Under the pieces are notes generated by a model. That model did no database searches, was not told the DNA's origin, and was given only the letters and a program-made list of their open reading frames with translations. Source: Nemania diffusa (Eukaryota > Ascomycota > Sordariomycetes > Xylariales > Xylariaceae). Taken from it: a stretch of DNA of 64,000 bases. Where the stretch lies: assembly GCA_038501195.1 (NCBI GenBank), contig JBBPUQ010000004.1:4478001-4542000 (forward strand), written 5' to 3'. Of the stretch, positions 24,201-35,625 are shown piece by piece (within the stretch, counting starts at the first letter, position 1; each line of letters begins with the position of its first letter). A program made the position numbers and the translations under genes.

Positions 24201-27200
24201 TATAAATATAAATCACAAACGGAAGCATAGGAATTGGCGATCATCCGTTTTGCTCGGGCAGCAACAGCCAAACAAGCCGGCCGACGATCAACCATTTCCT
24301 ACCCTGGTCATACATCTCGATCGCTGCAACACATTCGGGTATGAACGGACCAAGAACAGGTGTAGAACGACGACCTCACTGCCGAAATGACTGAGGCTTC
24401 GAGTTGAATGAAACCCTGGTATGGTGGAGATGCAAGGCCCTAACTAGAATAGATACCCACCGTACGGGATAGGACTGTAGAACAAGTTGTGAGCGCGCTC
24501 TGGCGGCTTGGCTCGCTGCAATAGTCGTACGAAGAGACGACCAGCCCTGCGGGACCTATCGCATCTTTACCTACCCTACCCTAGACTACCTAGGTAGCCA
24601 GTACCGGCATCGTGTCCCCCGTTAAGCATCCATTTCCCGTCCAGACCCTGAATTGAACACGCAACCCGCCGGACAGCTCTCTGCTTCCCTGCTACCTTAC
24701 TTACAAGTACCTATGTAGCATTCGAGGGTGGCAGGCAGGCAGGTAGGGAACGCGGGCTGTCCCCCCTACCTGGTACGTACGGTCAAGTAAGCAAAGCCGC
24801 ACAGTTGTCAAGCATAAGTGTATGTACGAGAACGGGGCCAGGTGCGGGCTTTTTCCAATGACAATCCGCGTCCGCATGAGCCAGGGCGATCATGGTTCAT
24901 GGCAGTTGAATCAGACAGACAGGCAGACAGACAGGTACGCAGGCTGCTGGCCCGGTACCTACTGTACTGTACTGCATGAGGAAAGGGTACTTCCTTGCTA
25001 AGTTGCGCACGCGTGTGTTTCCAATGTGCATAAACTGACCGCCAGTTGACTCCCAACCCAAGAGAAGAGACGTATCGTATTCCCGACAACCGGGCATGAA
25101 CGGTCTTGTGTCTGGCTGTCATCTTGCTGCGCGCATTTCTGTCTGAACTGGCGGGTCATCGTTGAGACAATGCTCGTCTTACAGACAATGCGTGATCTGT
25201 GATGGGCAAGATGGGGTGAACGTGTTTGATGAGGCCGCACAGACGTCAAGTTCAAGAAAAAGAGCCCCGTTTCCCGCGCCCGAGAGAACAAGGCCTTTGT
25301 CCATGAACGGTCTGGCAATCAGACAGACAGGCGGACGGACGGGCAGACAGAGATACAGAGAGACATACAGACAAAGAAACAGACAGACAATGTATATTGT
25401 GCCGGAGGAGATGCCGGGCGGGGATGAACATCTTGTTGAGAACGCTCGAGGGCCAAAGCACCAGCACCAAGAAGCGACCAGCATTGCACCAGCACCAGCA
25501 CCAGCATTACCAGCAACCAGCAAGTAAGTATGTACCAGCACTACCGCCAAACAGTTGGTTTTTGCGGTTATACCCTCTCCGATCTCACCACTACCACACA
25601 CCCGCACACCCGCCCGCCTAAACCATGCGCCGCCCACGCAGACTACCAGGTAGTTTACAGGTAGCTGTGCCTGTACCTGTGCCAGTGCCAGGATAATTGC
25701 CATAGGCGCGCAAACGAGTCGCTACAGGACTCACCCCCATCCCCCCGTCTCCCCGTCTCCCTGTCCCCCCACACACACTCGCGGACACCACTTACACACG
25801 CCTTACACATACCTACCTATCCGCAGCAGCACCCACAGCTCAGCGAACTGCAAATAAACTCTAATAGCACTTGTTATTATTATTATTTTCCCGTTCGCCC
25901 TATGCAGCCACGGCCAGCTAGGTCAACAGCAGATGCTGCCGTACATGCTAGTCGAGCCCAGTCAATGCACAGCCGGCCGGCCACCATCGTCAGCAGCAAC
26001 AGCAGCAGCAAGCAGCCAAGCCGTAATGCACATCAGCACCACCTAGCATACATACATACATACGTACATACATAGCATATGGTACCTAGGCTTGTCGGTT
26101 TCATAGTCTCCACTCGCCAGGCAGTTTCATGGCAGCCACCGCCACTAGATCTGTTTATCGGGACCCTCTGGAACTTGATCGTTCGACTGATGTGACTCCC
26201 CCCGAACATCATCTCCTCTATCTAATAAGCCTTGTGCTGCCCACCACGGCGGCGCAGGACGGCCGCTCGTCCAATGTCTTCAGATCGTGGAAGCTTTGTG
26301 CATAGTGGCATAGTGGCACAGTGTCGTGCTTGATCTACCTGCTAGGACTAGTATTCTATACACGATATCCTGGTTATCCTGGTTCCTGCTGTCGTGTCCA
26401 AACTCCAGGGCAACTCCTTGATGCCCTTCCCGGTGTTACCCTTGTCACGGCCCAGACGTTCATGGAGCGCCAGAACAACGCGCGGTACCTCGTTCGTTTG
26501 GTTTCCGCTTCGTTTCCTCGGCTCGTCGCTCTAGTTGCGTCATTAATCCGCCGGTTTACATGTAATCTAGCGTGCCAGCCGGTGAATTGTTTCCCATGCA
26601 TGCTTTCGTGGCATCAGCCCCGGTTAATGGCTCGTGGGTAGCCGGCTATGTACTCAAACCCTTTGACGACCGCCTTAACAAAAAAAAGAAAAAAAAGATA
26701 CCAGAAAACTGGGAGAACGCTGTTCTAAATCCGTATTGTAGTGACCGAACCTATCTGATGCCTGACTGACCTGAGGCTGCCTCCCAGAGAGCTCTCTCTG
26801 TCTCACCGACTCGTACGTAGTTCTCCCAGTAGCGTGAGGCCCTTTGGTATTAGTCTAGTGAGTGGTACGCTACGCAACAATGCCTCCCATCAAACCCGAC
26901 TGATCTTATAATACTTGACCGACACATAATACATAGACTGCTGTCTACTGGATCCACCTCAATGTTTGGATACACCACTTGTTTCCACTTCACACCCCCT
27001 CCCCCTGCTCCCGCTTGGACTTCCTCACCTGGTACTGACAATGCTTGGTCTACGCAGTACCTCAAGGCGGCTTCTCTACATACTTGGGCCCTAGCAAAGT
27101 CCCCCACTACAACCACGACCACCACATATTTTTTTGTTGACTTGCTGTCCACGGCTGTCTATAGGGATATCGTTTTAGCTTTTTCTCTCCTTTTAATGTC

Positions 27201-27810
27201 TAAAGTACGCTGCACACCCGACGTGGCCCCTCTTGTGACACTCCTCTCCTACTATGGCTCTTCCTAGATTACCATGACTGTTGAAAAACGTTCCACTTGT
27301 TGGCGAAAAACCCTTGACGGTAACCCAACTAGACTGACGTATTAACGAGCTCTGACGCCTCATTGTCCAAGTCTCTTCAGCTTTATAACAACGTTCATTG
27401 GTTGATGGTGGTCCAATCATGATGACTTCTACTAGCAACGAGACCAAGCTCAACTGTTAATCTTGGTCCCCTCTGGAGGTATTCCATAGCCAAGTATCCG
27501 AAACATCTAAGCAAACCCATCTTCATCTAATAGTTTTTCTTGTGATACCCAAGTCTTTCCTGAACTCGCTCGTTTAACGTCAGACTATTTCCATTCCAAC
27601 TCACCCGGTTCCTTTTTCACCTCCACCTACCCTCAGCATTACCTGGTTAGAAAAAAAATACCAATATTAGAAGTCGAAATCACTACGGCCATCATCCACG
27701 AGAATCTGCCCGGAAGAGCCCTTAAAAAACGCAGCGGCAAGGCGAAGGATAGGGACACACGTTAGGGTTGAAGCCGGCTAGACCAGCGATACCATTGACG
27801 TTTCCATGAG
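21298..27810. other. 6.5-kb gene-poor, low-complexity region
   Basis: No gene is supported. The sequence is rich in the palindromic word GGTAGGTACCTACC and its variants (21,540-22,200), in GACA-type microsatellites (24,906-24,935 and 25,319-25,395) and in CACCAG repeats (25,450-25,515). These repeats produce long opposing frames that translate to repeated Gln/His/Cys and are not genes. An A-rich run lies at 26,680-26,698. From about 27,560 it may include the promoter and leader of the Myb-type gene. Confidence 0.6.
24906..25515. repeat. GACA and CACCAG microsatellite cluster
   Basis: Impure CAGACAGA/CAGACAGG arrays at 24,906-24,935 and 25,319-25,395 and a CACCAG array at about 25,455-25,515. 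They explain the long opposing frames here. Confidence 0.7.
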
Positions 27811-27860
27811 CATCAGTCTTTCTAGTCTACTCACGGCCTTCTAGGCGATCGACCGCCATC

Positions 27861-29098
27861 GTGGATATCGCCTCTCTCCTTAAGGCCTCCGACTCAAATG
27901 AGTCCTCGTTGCCCTCATCCCAGCAGAGCCGATCCGCATCCATACCGGCTTCCACGGGCCCGGCAGTCACGACGACGGCAACTTACGGACCACCATTATA
28001 CGCGTCTCCGCCGCACCGGGGAGTCGTAGCCCCCATGGCGGCAGGAACTGCTAGTAAGCGCGGCGTACCGCCTCACATGGCGGAGATCCCGGCCAAGAAA
28101 CAGAGTAAATGGTCAGCAGACGAAGACGCACTTATCATCGATCTGCGGGGGAGTGGGATGAAGTGGGAGGACATCTCTAAAAGGTTGCCTGGTCGAAGCG
28201 CCATTAGTTGCCGTCTTCATTACCAGAACTACCTAGAGAGGCGGAGCGAATGGGACGAGGATCGTAAGAACAAGCTCGCAAGACTCTACGAGAGGTATGC
28301 CCCACGAAAAAGAAATGGCCTGCCGAGAACCCTGCCCCAATCGCTGCCTTTTATCGCCGGATGAGAAAGCAAACCAACGACGTAGACGAGGCATTGCCAG
28401 ACGCTAACATGGAAACCAGATTCAAACCCGAGATGTGGGCAAAGGTGGCGGAAGAGATGGCGATACCCTGGCGCGCGGCAGAAGCAATGCATTGGCAGCT
28501 AGGGGAACAAGACATGGCTCGTCGAGCAGGAGTAACCCCGTTTTCTCTCTCGGCCCAGACTTTGGAGACAGCTCACGGGGGCTCACGGGGTTCGTCACGA
28601 CACGCACACTCGTCGTCTCAAGGAGGCATCCCGCGCGAAGTCAGTACTGGAAGAAGCTATGGCCGTGGTGTCACACTCCCTCCGGCTCGGCCTCTCGCGT
28701 CACGGAGGGAGAGTCTTCCAACTCACCACCTTCCGCCTCCGGAGCATCTTGAAGTCGCCTACGGATACGCCCACCCGCATAGTGGGGGTCACCTCGCGCC
28801 TATTCAAGCGCAAAAGCCGCCACCACGGGCAGGGATGCTACCGACCTTTGCAGAGCTTACTACTGGTGTTAGCCCTTATAGCACGCCGGCCTACTCGGTA
28901 GGAGTTCCGAGCGCGAGCCCTGTCCCCAGCGGTACAGCGAGTCCCGGGCCCTACATGCCAGCGCTAGGCTATCCATCTCACGAGTCGGCAAGTTCTAAGA
29001 GACGAAGGAGCCCGGATGTTCCGCACTACGACACGAGCAGACGCAGACACCTCGAGCCGCCACCAGAGTCGTACGAGCATCCACATTCCAGACGATAG
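27861..29098 (+). CDS. Myb/SANT-type DNA-binding protein; start uncertain
   Basis: Two exons, ending at 28294 and resuming at 28420 (125-bp intron), give up to about 370 aa. The Myb repeats read KWSADEDALIIDLRG, WEDISKRLPGRS and SCRLHYQNYLERR, followed by a second helix-turn-helix built across the intron (YER|FKPEMWAKVAEEM and IPWRAAEAMHWQLGE). The C-terminus is Pro/Ser-rich with a basic stretch SSKRRRS, a likely nuclear signal. The frame runs from a GTG at 27861 in strong Kozak-like context (GCCATCGTGG), but no in-frame ATG precedes it before the upstream TGA. The first in-frame ATG is at 28035, just before the Myb domain, which would give about 312 aa. The true start may be non-AUG, a mutated ATG, or in an unseen upstream exon. 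Presumed nuclear regulator; target unknown. Confidence 0.82.
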
Positions 29099-30829
29099 CC
29101 CTGAGAGGAGACTAGAGTTTACATTGTAAAGATTTGGGTAGAGGAAGACAAGGGAGAAAAAACTAGAACGCAATAAAGACGAGGAGGAGGATTTGAATTT
29201 GGGAGGCGTTCACGAGGCCGGGAAAAAAACATGCGCAGTATTATACAACAACAGCACTGGCTATACACACACAGCCTTCATTCCCGGGCCTCCTACGGGA
29301 AGCGACACACATGCACAGACACCGACACAGATACAGACACAGACACAGACATACACACACACACCACCACCACCATACCCTCCTCGCACATCGCATTATG
29401 GCGTTAAAGTAGCGGGTACCCTATACACTGGCGCGGTCTCTGAGATTGGGATAACTACAGGGACAATAAAACACACAAGGAGCTTGGGATTCTGCATTGG
29501 GTCGGAGTACGCATATTCTACTACACATGGGCGTCATGATTACAACCACCGCCGGGGGCTTTTTTGGTATGGGGAGAACGGGATGGGACAAGGCGAGCAC
29601 TACGAGATTTTGCCCTTGGAAAAATCACCAGACAAACAGCAGAAGCTTCAGTTTCGCGCCATATATTTTTACGGGGAGGGAGGGTTTCGAGTTTTCGAGT
29701 TTATGGGTTTCAAATTTTCAGGTTTTTTGTTGTTTTTTTTACTATGCGGCGATTCTTGTTTTTGTATTTTCACCTCTGCAGTTCACTTGCTCCAACATAA
29801 ACGCACACACATACAAATTCTCTTCAGCACAGTCAGCAATCAGATCTACAGCCTGCAGACGCTAGCAACAGCAGCGGTAACACCAGCAACAGCAACGACA
29901 GACAGACAAACATTAGGAAACAGTTACAAAAAAAATTCAAGGACGCGCAACCAAAAAAAAACAATGAGTCACTGCATAGTTCAATTATTTTTTCCCTCCC
30001 TCTAAGGAGTTAACGAGGCGGGTTGGTGGCTGGTGGTTGGGGGGAAACATTGGATGAGGGGACCCATGCAGCAAGCTGAGGACAAGGGGGTGGCTTGTTT
30101 ATTTTGTGCCTTGGGCGTCATCAGGCATCGAGCGACAGCCCGGTAATGTGGTTGTTTTTATTTACCATACTACATCATATCACATCCAGGGGTCCCGGAA
30201 ACCAAAAAAATACTCTTCTTGAAATTGTCGGGAACCATGGAACGAATTGTCGGCAATCTTTTTTGCTCGGCCTTTTTTATTATCCATTTCTCACTCCCGC
30301 TACCTATCTACCTGCTGATTCTCAATCGCTCATTTCCCCGGCTCCCTTTTGTTGTTGTCTTTTAACGCTTGATTACGATAGACTCCTCAGGCGTTTTCTT
30401 GCTTGAGCGGAAATTGAAGTCCGGGCTGGGGAAACTACTTCAGGGGGGTGTGTCGTTACAGAAAGCAAGGCTGGGCAGGGCAGGGGAGGACGGGAAGGGA
30501 CGGCAAGGGGAATGATTACATGTACATTAATATTGAAGTCGAGCCATATCCAGCGACTTGAAACGCTTGTTCTTCTTCGAGGCACTCCCTCATTCTTCCA
30601 TTCTTTGGGTTGCTCCCTTGCCGCCCCCCTCCCCGGTCTCCTGCCTCGGTCCCTGCGTGAAGGCCTAAACTTGCGCATGTAAGCACGTAGAGGATCTACA
30701 ACACATGGAGGCCTTGTCCCTGTCAGTCAGTAGACCCTAATTCTCGACTGTCACCCGCGGGGTGAAGAGGGGGGGTAGGAAGGGAGGGGGAAGGGGGGAG
30801 GGGAAAAAGAATCTGACGTCGTGGTGGCT
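29099..30829. other. Intergenic between convergent Myb-type and Trm9 genes
   Basis: Holds the two 3' ends. Contains a CA/GACACA microsatellite (29,305-29,375), T-rich and A-rich runs and G-rich tracts near 30,770-30,800. The long frame at 29,193-30,005 begins with TTG, is composed of simple repeats and low-complexity sequence and is not a gene. Confidence 0.6.
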
Positions 30830-31852
30830 CTACGGCGTCTCCGCGTGGCCCCCTATCACCCACCAATTGTCCCTCTCATACCCGCTCTCCAGGACCCTGC
30901 CCCCAGCCGCACGCACGTCGTCCTCGAGCTCGCCCTCGCGGTACAGGTGGTAGAACCGCTCATACGTCGTGTCGACGACGGCCACGCCCGCGTCCACGTC
31001 GTCGCCGCCGCTGCCACCCGCCGTCGTCGCGCTGGCGCCGGCGTCACCGCTGCTGCTGCTGCCGCCCTGCTGCTGCTGCGAAGGCTTGGCCTTCTTCTTG
31101 TTCTGGTTAGCCTTCATGACCCAAGGCACGAGCAGGTCCTGCGGCGAGCCCTCGTCCCAGCCCCTGCGACTGCTGCCCTGCTCGAGCGCCCACACGTAGA
31201 CGAGCACCTGCCCGCCGTCGGGCCGCACGCACTCGAGCAGGGCGTGCAGGGCCTCGACGCGCCGCGCGCGCGTCGACATGTGGTGGACGACGGCGATGCA
31301 CAGCACGAAGTCGGCGCGGCCCCTCCGGAACGGCAGTGCGAGCCCGTCGGCCACGGCCACGTCGGAACTGTGCCCCCTACTACCGCCACCGCCACCGTCG
31401 CCTCTCGTCCGCTCGCGCGCGATGCCCACGAGAGACGGGCTCCGGTCCGACCCGATCATGTGCACGTCGCCGCCGGGGCGCACGCCGAGGTACTTGCCGT
31501 TGCCGCAGCCCACGTCGAGCCCCACGGCCCCCGGCGCCACGCGCTCGCGCAGGAAGGACGCGACGAAGGGCCACGGCTTGTACCGCGTCGAGCTGAAGTG
31601 GCCCGCGATCGACTCGTACACGCTGTGCACGTGCTCGGCCTCGTACGCGTCTGGGGACTTGGCTGCGGCGTCGCGGATCGCGTTGGGTTTCGTGCTGTCG
31701 CTGCCATCGCCACTGTTGCTGCTGCCAACGGCGTTGCTGGCGGTGCTGGTAATGGTGGTGGCGGTGTTAGTTGTGGTTGTGGTTGTGGGTGGTGGTTCCG
31801 CCTTTGCGCTGGCCTCGGCCGTGTCATGTGAACCTGCGGGACACGACATCAT
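30830..31852 (-). CDS. TRM9: tRNA (carboxymethyluridine34-5-O)-methyltransferase, Trm9-like
   Basis: Single-exon class I SAM methyltransferase, about 340 aa, starting at the paired ATGs at 31852 (the reading frame above is open but begins TTG). The N-terminal 60 residues are Thr/Ser/Ala-rich filler. The family core then follows: HVHSVYESIAGHFSSTRYKPW, the SAM-binding loop GLDVGCGNGKYLGV, GSDRSPSLV, the post-motif DGLALPFRRGRADFVLCIAVVHH and, near the end, ERFYHLYREGEL and SGYERDNWWV. Trm9/Trm112 makes mcm5U at the wobble position of tRNAs in the cytosol, so translation of AGA/GAA-type codons depends on it. An Asn/Lys/Gln/Gly/Ser-rich insertion (about residues 225-275) separates the core from the C-terminal signature. 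The gene is very GC-rich compared with its surroundings. Confidence 0.92.
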   Translation of the reverse strand: MMSCPAGSHDTAEASAKAEPPPTTTTTTNTATTITSTASNAVGSSNSGDGSDSTKPNAIRDAAAKSPDAYEAEHVHSVYESIAGHFSSTRYKPWPFVASFLRERVAPGAVGLDVGCGNGKYLGVRPGGDVHMIGSDRSPSLVGIARERTRGDGGGGGSRGHSSDVAVADGLALPFRRGRADFVLCIAVVHHMSTRARRVEALHALLECVRPDGGQVLVYVWALEQGSSRRGWDEGSPQDLLVPWVMKANQNKKKAKPSQQQQGGSSSSGDAGASATTAGGSGGDDVDAGVAVVDTTYERFYHLYREGELEDDVRAAGGRVLESGYERDNWWVIGGHAETP

Positions 31853-33483
31853 GCTTTTTCCTGCACGCCGTTGTACGGATGCTCCAACGAGTAACAAGGC
31901 GTAAATCTAAAGACCCTGGCTCTCGGTTCCTCTGCGAACCGATACCGGATTCCGTGGCCGCGTATACCGGATTCTCACACCGAGTACGCCTATCTCTCTC
32001 TTTTTTTTCTTCTCGTCTCCTGCCGACGTGGCTAGGGTGCGGCTATGCTTTTGAAACTGTGTCACTCTTGGTAGATGTAATTCCACTTGTATAACCCCTG
32101 GACAGGTATGTAAGACGTAGCCACAACGTGACGACGGTGCTATTGTAGTCGAGATAAGGTTGGATTTTTGTCCCTCCTTCGTTGTAAAAATTTGCAGATC
32201 TAATCCTTAAATTGTCACGCGCGTGTGTGCAAGGTTAATAATTCCTACTATAATTCCAGACGGGCCGTCCCGTCTCGTAGAATTAAGACGCGGATTAAAG
32301 CTGCACTTTTGGGAATACCCGCCTAGACTAGGTATCTCCCTGGCCCAGCTCGTGGGCCTGGGATTATTCTCCTACCGGGCCAAGCCAAGCAATAGGCACG
32401 GTGCCGAGGTCCGGGAACCAAGAGAGAGCCCGGTGTGGTGAAGTGCGCGCTGGGGGGGTGGGCAACACCACAACTCCAGGTGCCAGGATTCAATCGAGGT
32501 CGCCCTTATCGCTTGCGTCGTCAGACTACCGAAGGGAAGCAGTAGCAGTGCCCTCCTATTCGCCCAACCGCTGACGATCGGCTTCGATGGCGACGTTGCG
32601 TGGTGTCTGCGTGGTGTCTGCGTGGTGTCTGCGTGGTGTCTGCGTGTTGTCTGCGTGATGTCTCAGATACCTAGCGGTCGGCCGCGCAACCCACACCTCT
32701 AAACTTGGTCGTCCCGAGATACTGGAATTGAATTGCTTTTTCCACCGACCCTGTGGTGGGCCTCGTGGGCTGGCTGGGGAGGCTTTCTTTTTTTCTTGGC
32801 TTGGCTTGGCTTGGCGAACCGGTTTGTCGTCGCTGCAAATTGCTCCAGGTGTACCGGTATACGGCGTATGTAGGTATTGTATTATGTATGCATGTATCTG
32901 GGTACTTGTATGCCTGTGTCCGAAAACGGTATGTTCGAGCGCGCTCAGCGGAAATCGGGTTCGGAGCCGCTCGTGAGTATCCTTGTGTTACGACGGGTAT
33001 GAGATTTATGCGAGATGGGGCTGATTAAGTTCGCCGGCTGCATCCTGTCTCCATTCTGTGTGCATGTGGAGATGGTGTTAATGGTCATGGGGCCTTTTTG
33101 TGGAGGTGCATCTCATTGGCGTAGGACAATATCTAGATAATATGTCATCAATACCTTTTCCTCATGCTGGCTTAGAAGAGACAACCGGAATCGTCTCGTC
33201 TTAGAATCTAGGTACCTACGTATAAATCATACGACTTATGATGCCTGGAAATAAACGAATCATGAGGCGGTACTATTACGACAACCTATAATAGGATTGC
33301 CATAAATTCGAGTATTAGGTAGGGATTAGTAGATAGTCATCCATTAAACAGGAAACACCGGTAGCCACCTTGACTGTGGGATTCCTTGATTATGGAAATC
33401 CTTGATCACACGCAATACAAACATCACATTTGTGCGACGCCCAATCTCACTAGTTCTCCTTCGCATTAAAGCATCAGAGATGA
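31853..33483. other. Intergenic with an 11-bp tandem repeat
   Basis: No supported gene. Includes the promoter side of Trm9, a run of TTGGC pentamers at about 32,795-32,815 and the 11-bp array described separately. Frames in this stretch start with non-ATG codons or lack domains. Confidence 0.55.
32597..32662 (+). repeat. Tandem array of TGCGTGGTGTC, six units
   Basis: Six contiguous 11-bp units; the last two carry single-base changes. Intergenic minisatellite. Confidence 0.9.
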
Positions 33484-34420
33484 CTATTCCGACTCTCCAA
33501 TCAGGTCCTTGAACTCGTTGAGACATGCCGACCAGGTAGCTCCTCCATTCTCACTCTGTGCGAATCCGTTCACAATCTCAGTCACCTTGAGGTCCTCGGC
33601 CATGTGGGCCTCGCTCTTGGTGCCATCCAATATCGTCGTCCCCTCCAGACCGAGCACAAGGGCGTACAGGGCCACCGGGGCGCTGATGGCGGCGCCCTCG
33701 GCCAGTTTCCGCACGGGGGCACTGCGTAGCAGCTCAGGGTTCCCGCTCAAGGTCCAGAAGGTCTGGAACGCGATGCCCTGGGCGCGACAGTACGCTCGCA
33801 GGTCTACCTCCCACTGCGTGGCGCCGTAGAAACGATTCTGCACCACTGCTGGACGCACGCTGACATCGGGGCTGGTGCAAAGCCTGCCGACCACATGTAA
33901 GTCCGTGTTGGAGATGCCTAGCTGTCTGATGCGATGGGGCACGTAGGTCTCAAGGGCCCTCCAGACCTTGACCAGGTCGGAGAAATGGTTAGATGGCGGC
34001 GAGTGCAACACGAGACTGTCGATATAGGCATTGACGGCGTCATCGAAAGTAAAATGGGCAAGCGACGAAGACACCGAGGCGTGCACCTGCTCCTCCAGGG
34101 GCGCCTGCGGATCGTAGGGCATGTTGTTCAGATCCTGTCCACTGACCGGCGTGAACTTAGTCTGAATCTGCGAGAGTGTAAGCACCTCAGCTCAGATTCG
34201 AGCGGGTGGTGGCAATGTTACACACGAAGAGGTCTTCTCGTTTCACGATGCCTTCAGAGATGGCCTGTTTGATGCCAGCGCCCACCAGCGTCTCATTGTA
34301 GTGGCGGGGTTGAGCAGCCGTATCGACGCCTCGGAACCCTGCTTTCAATGCCTTGAAGACAAGGTCGCCTGTGGCTTCCTTCTTCCATGCCGTGCCGTAT
34401 AAAAGCCTCGGCATAGCCAT
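33484..34420 (-). CDS. Aldo/keto reductase
   Basis: NAD(P)H-dependent oxidoreductase of the AKR superfamily, about 292 aa, from exons 34420-34226 and 34167-33484 with a 58-bp intron. The splice restores REDLF|IQTKFTP. The catalytic tetrad expected for the family is visible: D33 (GFRGVDTAAQ), Y41 (HYNETLVG), K69 (QTKFTP) and H120 (DSLVLHSP). The barrel continues through RQLGISN, RPAVVQNRFYG and ALVLGLEGTTILDGTKSE. Length is slightly short for the family but both ends look complete. It is divergent from the Gfo/Idh/MocA oxidoreductase on the other strand, across 1.2 kb, and near a methyltransferase, which suggests a shared small-molecule role; the substrate cannot be told. Confidence 0.92.
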
Positions 34421-34969
34421 TTTTAGGGGGGCCTTTCTAGATGAGTACAGTTGTATGAAGATCTAGAAGCTCAGTACAACTACATCTTGATCGTGAGAGG
34501 AAGGTCATCGGGATGATGGTGTCACCATGACTGTAGCGTGCTTCAATTGATTAGATGCGTGGGTAGGTGCATATACTCATTAGATGATATTCATATAGTC
34601 GATATATATAATAAATGAGCCCACCATCGTCTTACATGGCCACGAACATTATTATAACATTTCAATTTCTACAATCAATAATTACCTAATGACCTTATCA
34701 AATCTCAACTCTGCTCATCCTTTTGTTTGCAACAGGAGCTTTCCATCAAGATACTCCTAGTTGAAGACCATGACTGCTGATACTTAGGGCTTACCGATAT
34801 AGTCTTGTACCGCTACCCTGTAGTAAACGCCCATGAAAACGTACCGACTACTAGTATTTATTCTGTATACATATACGTAGATATATTAGATTATTATATC
34901 TAAAAACTAACTCCGTATTGTATAGTAGCCTTGAAGGCATTGTGCAGTGCTGTTAAGCTGGCCATATTG

Positions 34970-35175
34970 ATTGCCTCGACTCAAGCCGGCGATGCTGCTG
35001 TCTCAATCTTGCCGGCGGCTCTCCTTTCAAAAGCCACACCGACGAATAAGTCGACTCCGAAGACGCCAAGAGCCGGAACCTCCTTTATGGATACTGCCGT
35101 TGGAGCCAAATGCCGACCCATAGCATCTATCTTGGCTTCCTTCGACCCCTCATCGGATACCAACCTGTAAGTATA
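34970..35175 (-). pseudogene. Possible gene remnant, family not recognised
   Basis: Minus-strand frame with a protein-like sequence including AMGRHLAPTAVSIKEVPALG and VDLFVGVAFERRAAGK, preceded by a good intron acceptor (TTACAG at about 35,171). The frame is cut by a TGA after ETAASPA, and the same frame continues beyond it with VEAINMASLTALHNAFKA, as if one codon had mutated to a stop. No upstream exon could be found. I do not recognise the family. The overlapping plus-strand frame starts with TTG and looks like the shadow. Confidence 0.3.
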
Positions 35176-35625
35176 CCCCCAGCTAAAACATAAGACCTAG
35201 ATATCGTAGCGCATCAACACAAACAGCGGACCCGGCATCCTCATACTTACAATTCCCCTGCCACATTACTAAGAATACCTATTAATAATATTCCGGTCTC
35301 TAAACAGTAAGCTTTCTATATCAATTAGGCAGCGTGTCCGTTGTTTCACGGCCAACTTGATCTAGTACTAGGTTAGATGGCTGCTAGTACCTATCAATAG
35401 GATTGTGTACCTGGGGATCCGTACATATGGTATCCGTAAATGTGATATGGTATATATACTTGTAGTATGCGACTTTGTTACCCCGCCCTCTTGCCAAACC
35501 ATTGAGCATTGAGCCGACAATATCTAAACTTTTGCAACCTCATTTTTTCTGAAATATCGAAGACTGTCAGATCAAACTCTAAGCTTAAATCCTCATTATA
35601 TCGATTTATAGAACAGATAATCACA

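Noticed and set aside
25162..25703. Opposing 121-aa and 174-aa frames
   Set aside because: Both arise from GACA and CACCAG microsatellites; translations are simple repeats.
29193..30005. 270-aa plus-strand open frame
   Set aside because: Starts with TTG, made of CA/GACACA microsatellite and T- or A-rich runs, no domain; it lies in the 3' region of the Myb-type gene.
30821..31904. Long plus-strand frames over the Trm9 gene (336 and 208 aa)
   Set aside because: Shadows of a very GC-rich real gene on the minus strand, whose SAM-binding motifs are clear.
34931..35170. 79-aa plus-strand frame with an apparent signal peptide
   Set aside because: Begins with TTG; the minus strand carries the more protein-like sequence with an intron acceptor.
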